From NCBI GenBank assembly GCA_042091035.1, contig JBELIG010000125.1:1-8925 (forward strand): a stretch of 8,925 bases of DNA. Direction: 5' to 3'. Below, in pieces: positions 8,201-8,925 of the stretch. Within the stretch, counting starts at the first letter, position 1. Each line of letters begins with the position of its first letter. The DNA is from AM-2324 sp042091035. GTDB taxonomy: Bacteria; Bacteroidota; Bacteroidia; Chitinophagales; Saprospiraceae. The notes beneath the pieces were generated by a model, which was given only the letters and a program-made list of their open reading frames with translations, was not told where the DNA came from and did no database searches. Position numbers and translations under genes: made by a program.

Positions 8201-8880
8201 CAAGTATTTGCTACAATACAGAAGCAGATTTCTCCGCAAATACTGTTGTTTTGACGGCCACGGATGGGTCTGGAAATAGCTCCATTTGTGAGACGACAAT
8301 TTCTGTGTTTGATCAAATAGCTCCATTAGCCAATTGTAGCGATTTAGAATTGAGCCTTTCATTGAATTCTGATAATTACCTTGATGCACTTCAATTTGAT
8401 GCGGGTTCTATTGATAATTGTTGTTTGGAATCACTCACTGCAGTTAGGAATAACCCAGTTTGTGATGGAGTGTTTGAATTTTCAGATTCAGTATTGTTCT
8501 GTGCTGAAGATTTAGGTCAAGAGGTTGTAGTTTTATTAAAAGCTACAGATTGTTCGGGCAATTCTAGTATTTGTGAATCTTTGGTTTCAGTTGAGGATGA
8601 ATTTACTTCAACGGATGATCTTCTTTCTGCAAATCAATTTCAGGTATACCCTAATCCCGTTAACAATAGAATTTTTATAGATCTCAAGCTATATAATGAT
8701 GCTGAATATATAATTCGAATAAGCAGTATGGATGGAAGAGTTATTGAGGAAAGTATTCAGTTCTTTGAAAAAGGACAAAATCAAAAAATAATTGATTCCT
8801 CATCCTTTGGTCCAGGTGTTTATTTTGTCGAGATTTTTAGTTCTACTGAAATTTGGACTACGAAAATTACCAAGTTATAA
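5281..8880 (+). CDS. T9SS-exported protein of six HYR-like modules, four carrying an inserted cohesin-like domain
   Basis: The product is 1199 residues. The signal peptide (LLIMPFLGHA, cleavage likely before Q25) supports ATG 5281; no Shine-Dalgarno is visible. Module starts are about residues 34, 258, 482, 708, 789 and 1015, each opening at a Pro and most following a VxDxxxP boundary. Modules 1, 2, 3 and 5 (224-226 residues) contain a cohesin-like domain between a Cys pair (146/221, 370/445, 595/671, 902/977) with motifs such as IVGMQFSLSYDSDLL, ISWNSLD and LFSLCFD. Module 4 (708-788) is an uninterrupted 81-residue copy. Module 6 (1015-1108) has no cohesin. The end (about 1120-1199, VYPNPVNNRIFID, GPGVYFVEI) is a T9SS type A sorting domain. 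Cohesins in clostridial cellulosomes bind dockerins; none is visible here, so partner and function are unknown. A surface adhesive or scaffold role is inference. The HYR-like module also occurs in the upstream giant protein. Confidence 0.92.
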   Translation: MNLNLIKHKLFCAVLLIMPFLGHAQTDCDNDLIAPIAICQESISVVLQNGSAIIDESMIDAGSVDDCGIASISLNQYEFDCSDVTADLSQFISFSKGPVPIEILGKDGFLGFTGSNSFSTIKDGFESDRVAFFMEEINGFDPNVYCVEIKADDFSNVVSMQYTIDFDSDYLAYNGANNVGLIYFADQNIGQNGSTLGISWVSLNILDGETLPNGTTLFSLCFDVIDSNEASTVLVVSDEAGNTSACVTMVDVLDEEAPTLTCNSVIASIDAQGSIQLNPEDVVLEILDDCAINAYHFDHLVYDCSDYYSKEKLAPYFTNQPLNPEIIGVNGLHRFKGLSYFNTLELGSDNLYQETLFEIQESSDNPSTVCFEVSVTEFDSIVGMQFSLSYDSDLLNFQGLSSFIDNFTSSNYSNVSPGLLSISWNSIDASTGISFADDSVILDLCFEKNMDLSSSNTLTVSDLSGNSATCSFDVEVNDTIEPVLELNNVILSLGEDGFTGLDQMSFIDLVSDNCGVAQISFSDQIVLSCEDIATIPDVNISPSSSPAIIEFINKDSEFLTLVDILSGDTLANGSSGQEIGLNIVQSSGNEAYEVCYDFLVEGFEDVIGFQFSVNYDADILSYNGLGSSDLAYFSAQNINQPASGSLIVSWNSLDIENGVSVPAGFNLFSICYDYLGSIGVPVEVEALDYFGNTTAVTAYAVVVDNVGPSIICEKNRTVYLDEDGIGLLDNNELVLELSDNCTSANIQSEQFIFSCEDLGISIITIESSDNYGNMSSCEVIIEVKDNITPVLDCGSIVLTDLSDGVGVVNSQQAIDFVYDNCSLLSTVLSDTIFDCSSVLENEVKLLSAIDSGVLVEFANADEEILTTDIILNGQKETFGIGDSSLELQIVPAGVSTANNIYCYDILVKGFSNIISFQFGLEFDDEISSLLSATAVDLEDDTFFSATGIGNSLGILWYAVDLLNGESLEDGSVLASICYNTEADFSANTVVLTATDGSGNSSICETTISVFDQIAPLANCSDLELSLSLNSDNYLDALQFDAGSIDNCCLESLTAVRNNPVCDGVFEFSDSVLFCAEDLGQEVVVLLKATDCSGNSSICESLVSVEDEFTSTDDLLSANQFQVYPNPVNNRIFIDLKLYNDAEYIIRISSMDGRVIEESIQFFEKGQNQKIIDSSSFGPGVYFVEIFSSTEIWTTKITKL
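5380..8604 (+). repeat. Tandem HYR-like modules, four split by a segment of about 145 residues containing a cohesin-like domain
   Basis: Every module begins Pro-x-x-x-(x)-Cys and ends D-x-x-G-N-x-S-x-C, followed by a strand and a D-x-x-x-P boundary. An inner Cys pair (DNC ... FDC/FSC) is spaced 14 residues in modules 1, 2, 4 and 5 (67/81, 290/304, 741/755, 821/835) and 15 in module 3 (514/529). In modules 1, 2, 3 and 5 the chain after the second inner Cys departs into a segment of about 65 residues and then a cohesin-like core of about 76 residues, and then returns to the module's last strands. In module 4 the same point runs straight on. Module 6 has a longer inner spacing (1047/1074) and no cohesin. 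Confidence 0.85.
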
Positions 8881-8885
8881 GTACT

Positions 8886-8919
8886 TAAAACCCCCAATAT
8901 TTAAATGTTGGGGGTTTTA
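8886..8919 (+). terminator. Rho-independent terminator after the cohesin/HYR gene
   Basis: A 15-bp stem pairs 8886-8900 with 8905-8919 around a 4-nt TTAA loop. It contains five consecutive C-G pairs and one G-T mismatch (a G-U wobble in RNA). The T-rich tail TTTTATTTT (8915-8923) follows. It lies five bases after the TAA stop and is the last element visible in the window. Confidence 0.92.
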
Positions 8920-8925
8920 TTTTGA

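Overview
The window looks like AT-rich DNA from a member of the Bacteroidota, probably an aquatic flavobacterial, cryomorphacean or saprospirian-type organism. The evidence is two giant exported proteins that both end in a type IX secretion system (T9SS) type A sorting domain, SprB-family repeats in one of them, start codons without Shine-Dalgarno sequences, and possible TTG / TAnnTTTG-type promoters. All genes lie on the + strand. I see no RNA genes, mobile elements or CRISPR arrays.

Layout: (1) positions 1-569 hold the C-terminal part of a SUMF1/formylglycine-generating-enzyme-fold protein whose 5' end lies outside the window. (2) 662-5167 encodes a 1501-residue secreted protein. Its order is signal peptide, a choice-of-anchor-V-like domain with one CxxCH motif, 13 SprB-type repeats of about 75 residues, an 80-residue HYR-like module, a HYR domain, an acidic linker and a T9SS sorting domain. 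A 14-bp hairpin terminator follows. (3) 5281-8880 encodes a 1199-residue secreted protein made of six HYR-like modules and a T9SS sorting domain. Four of the modules carry a segment of about 145 residues that includes a cohesin-like domain. A 15-bp hairpin terminator closes this gene.

The two large genes appear to be separate transcription units, each with its own candidate promoter and terminator. They share the same HYR-like module, so they probably belong to one family of cell-surface or released proteins. An adhesive or structural role is inferred from domain type only.

The most notable observation is in the third gene. Module lengths (224, 224, 226 and 226 residues against 81 for an uninterrupted copy), constant cysteine spacing, and paired loss of the outer cysteines in one module all indicate that a cohesin-containing segment sits inside a HYR-like domain and was amplified with it. 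The second gene has its own order: its SprB repeats fall into a four-unit higher-order repeat, and it joins a possible c-type haem site to a SprB-repeat protein.
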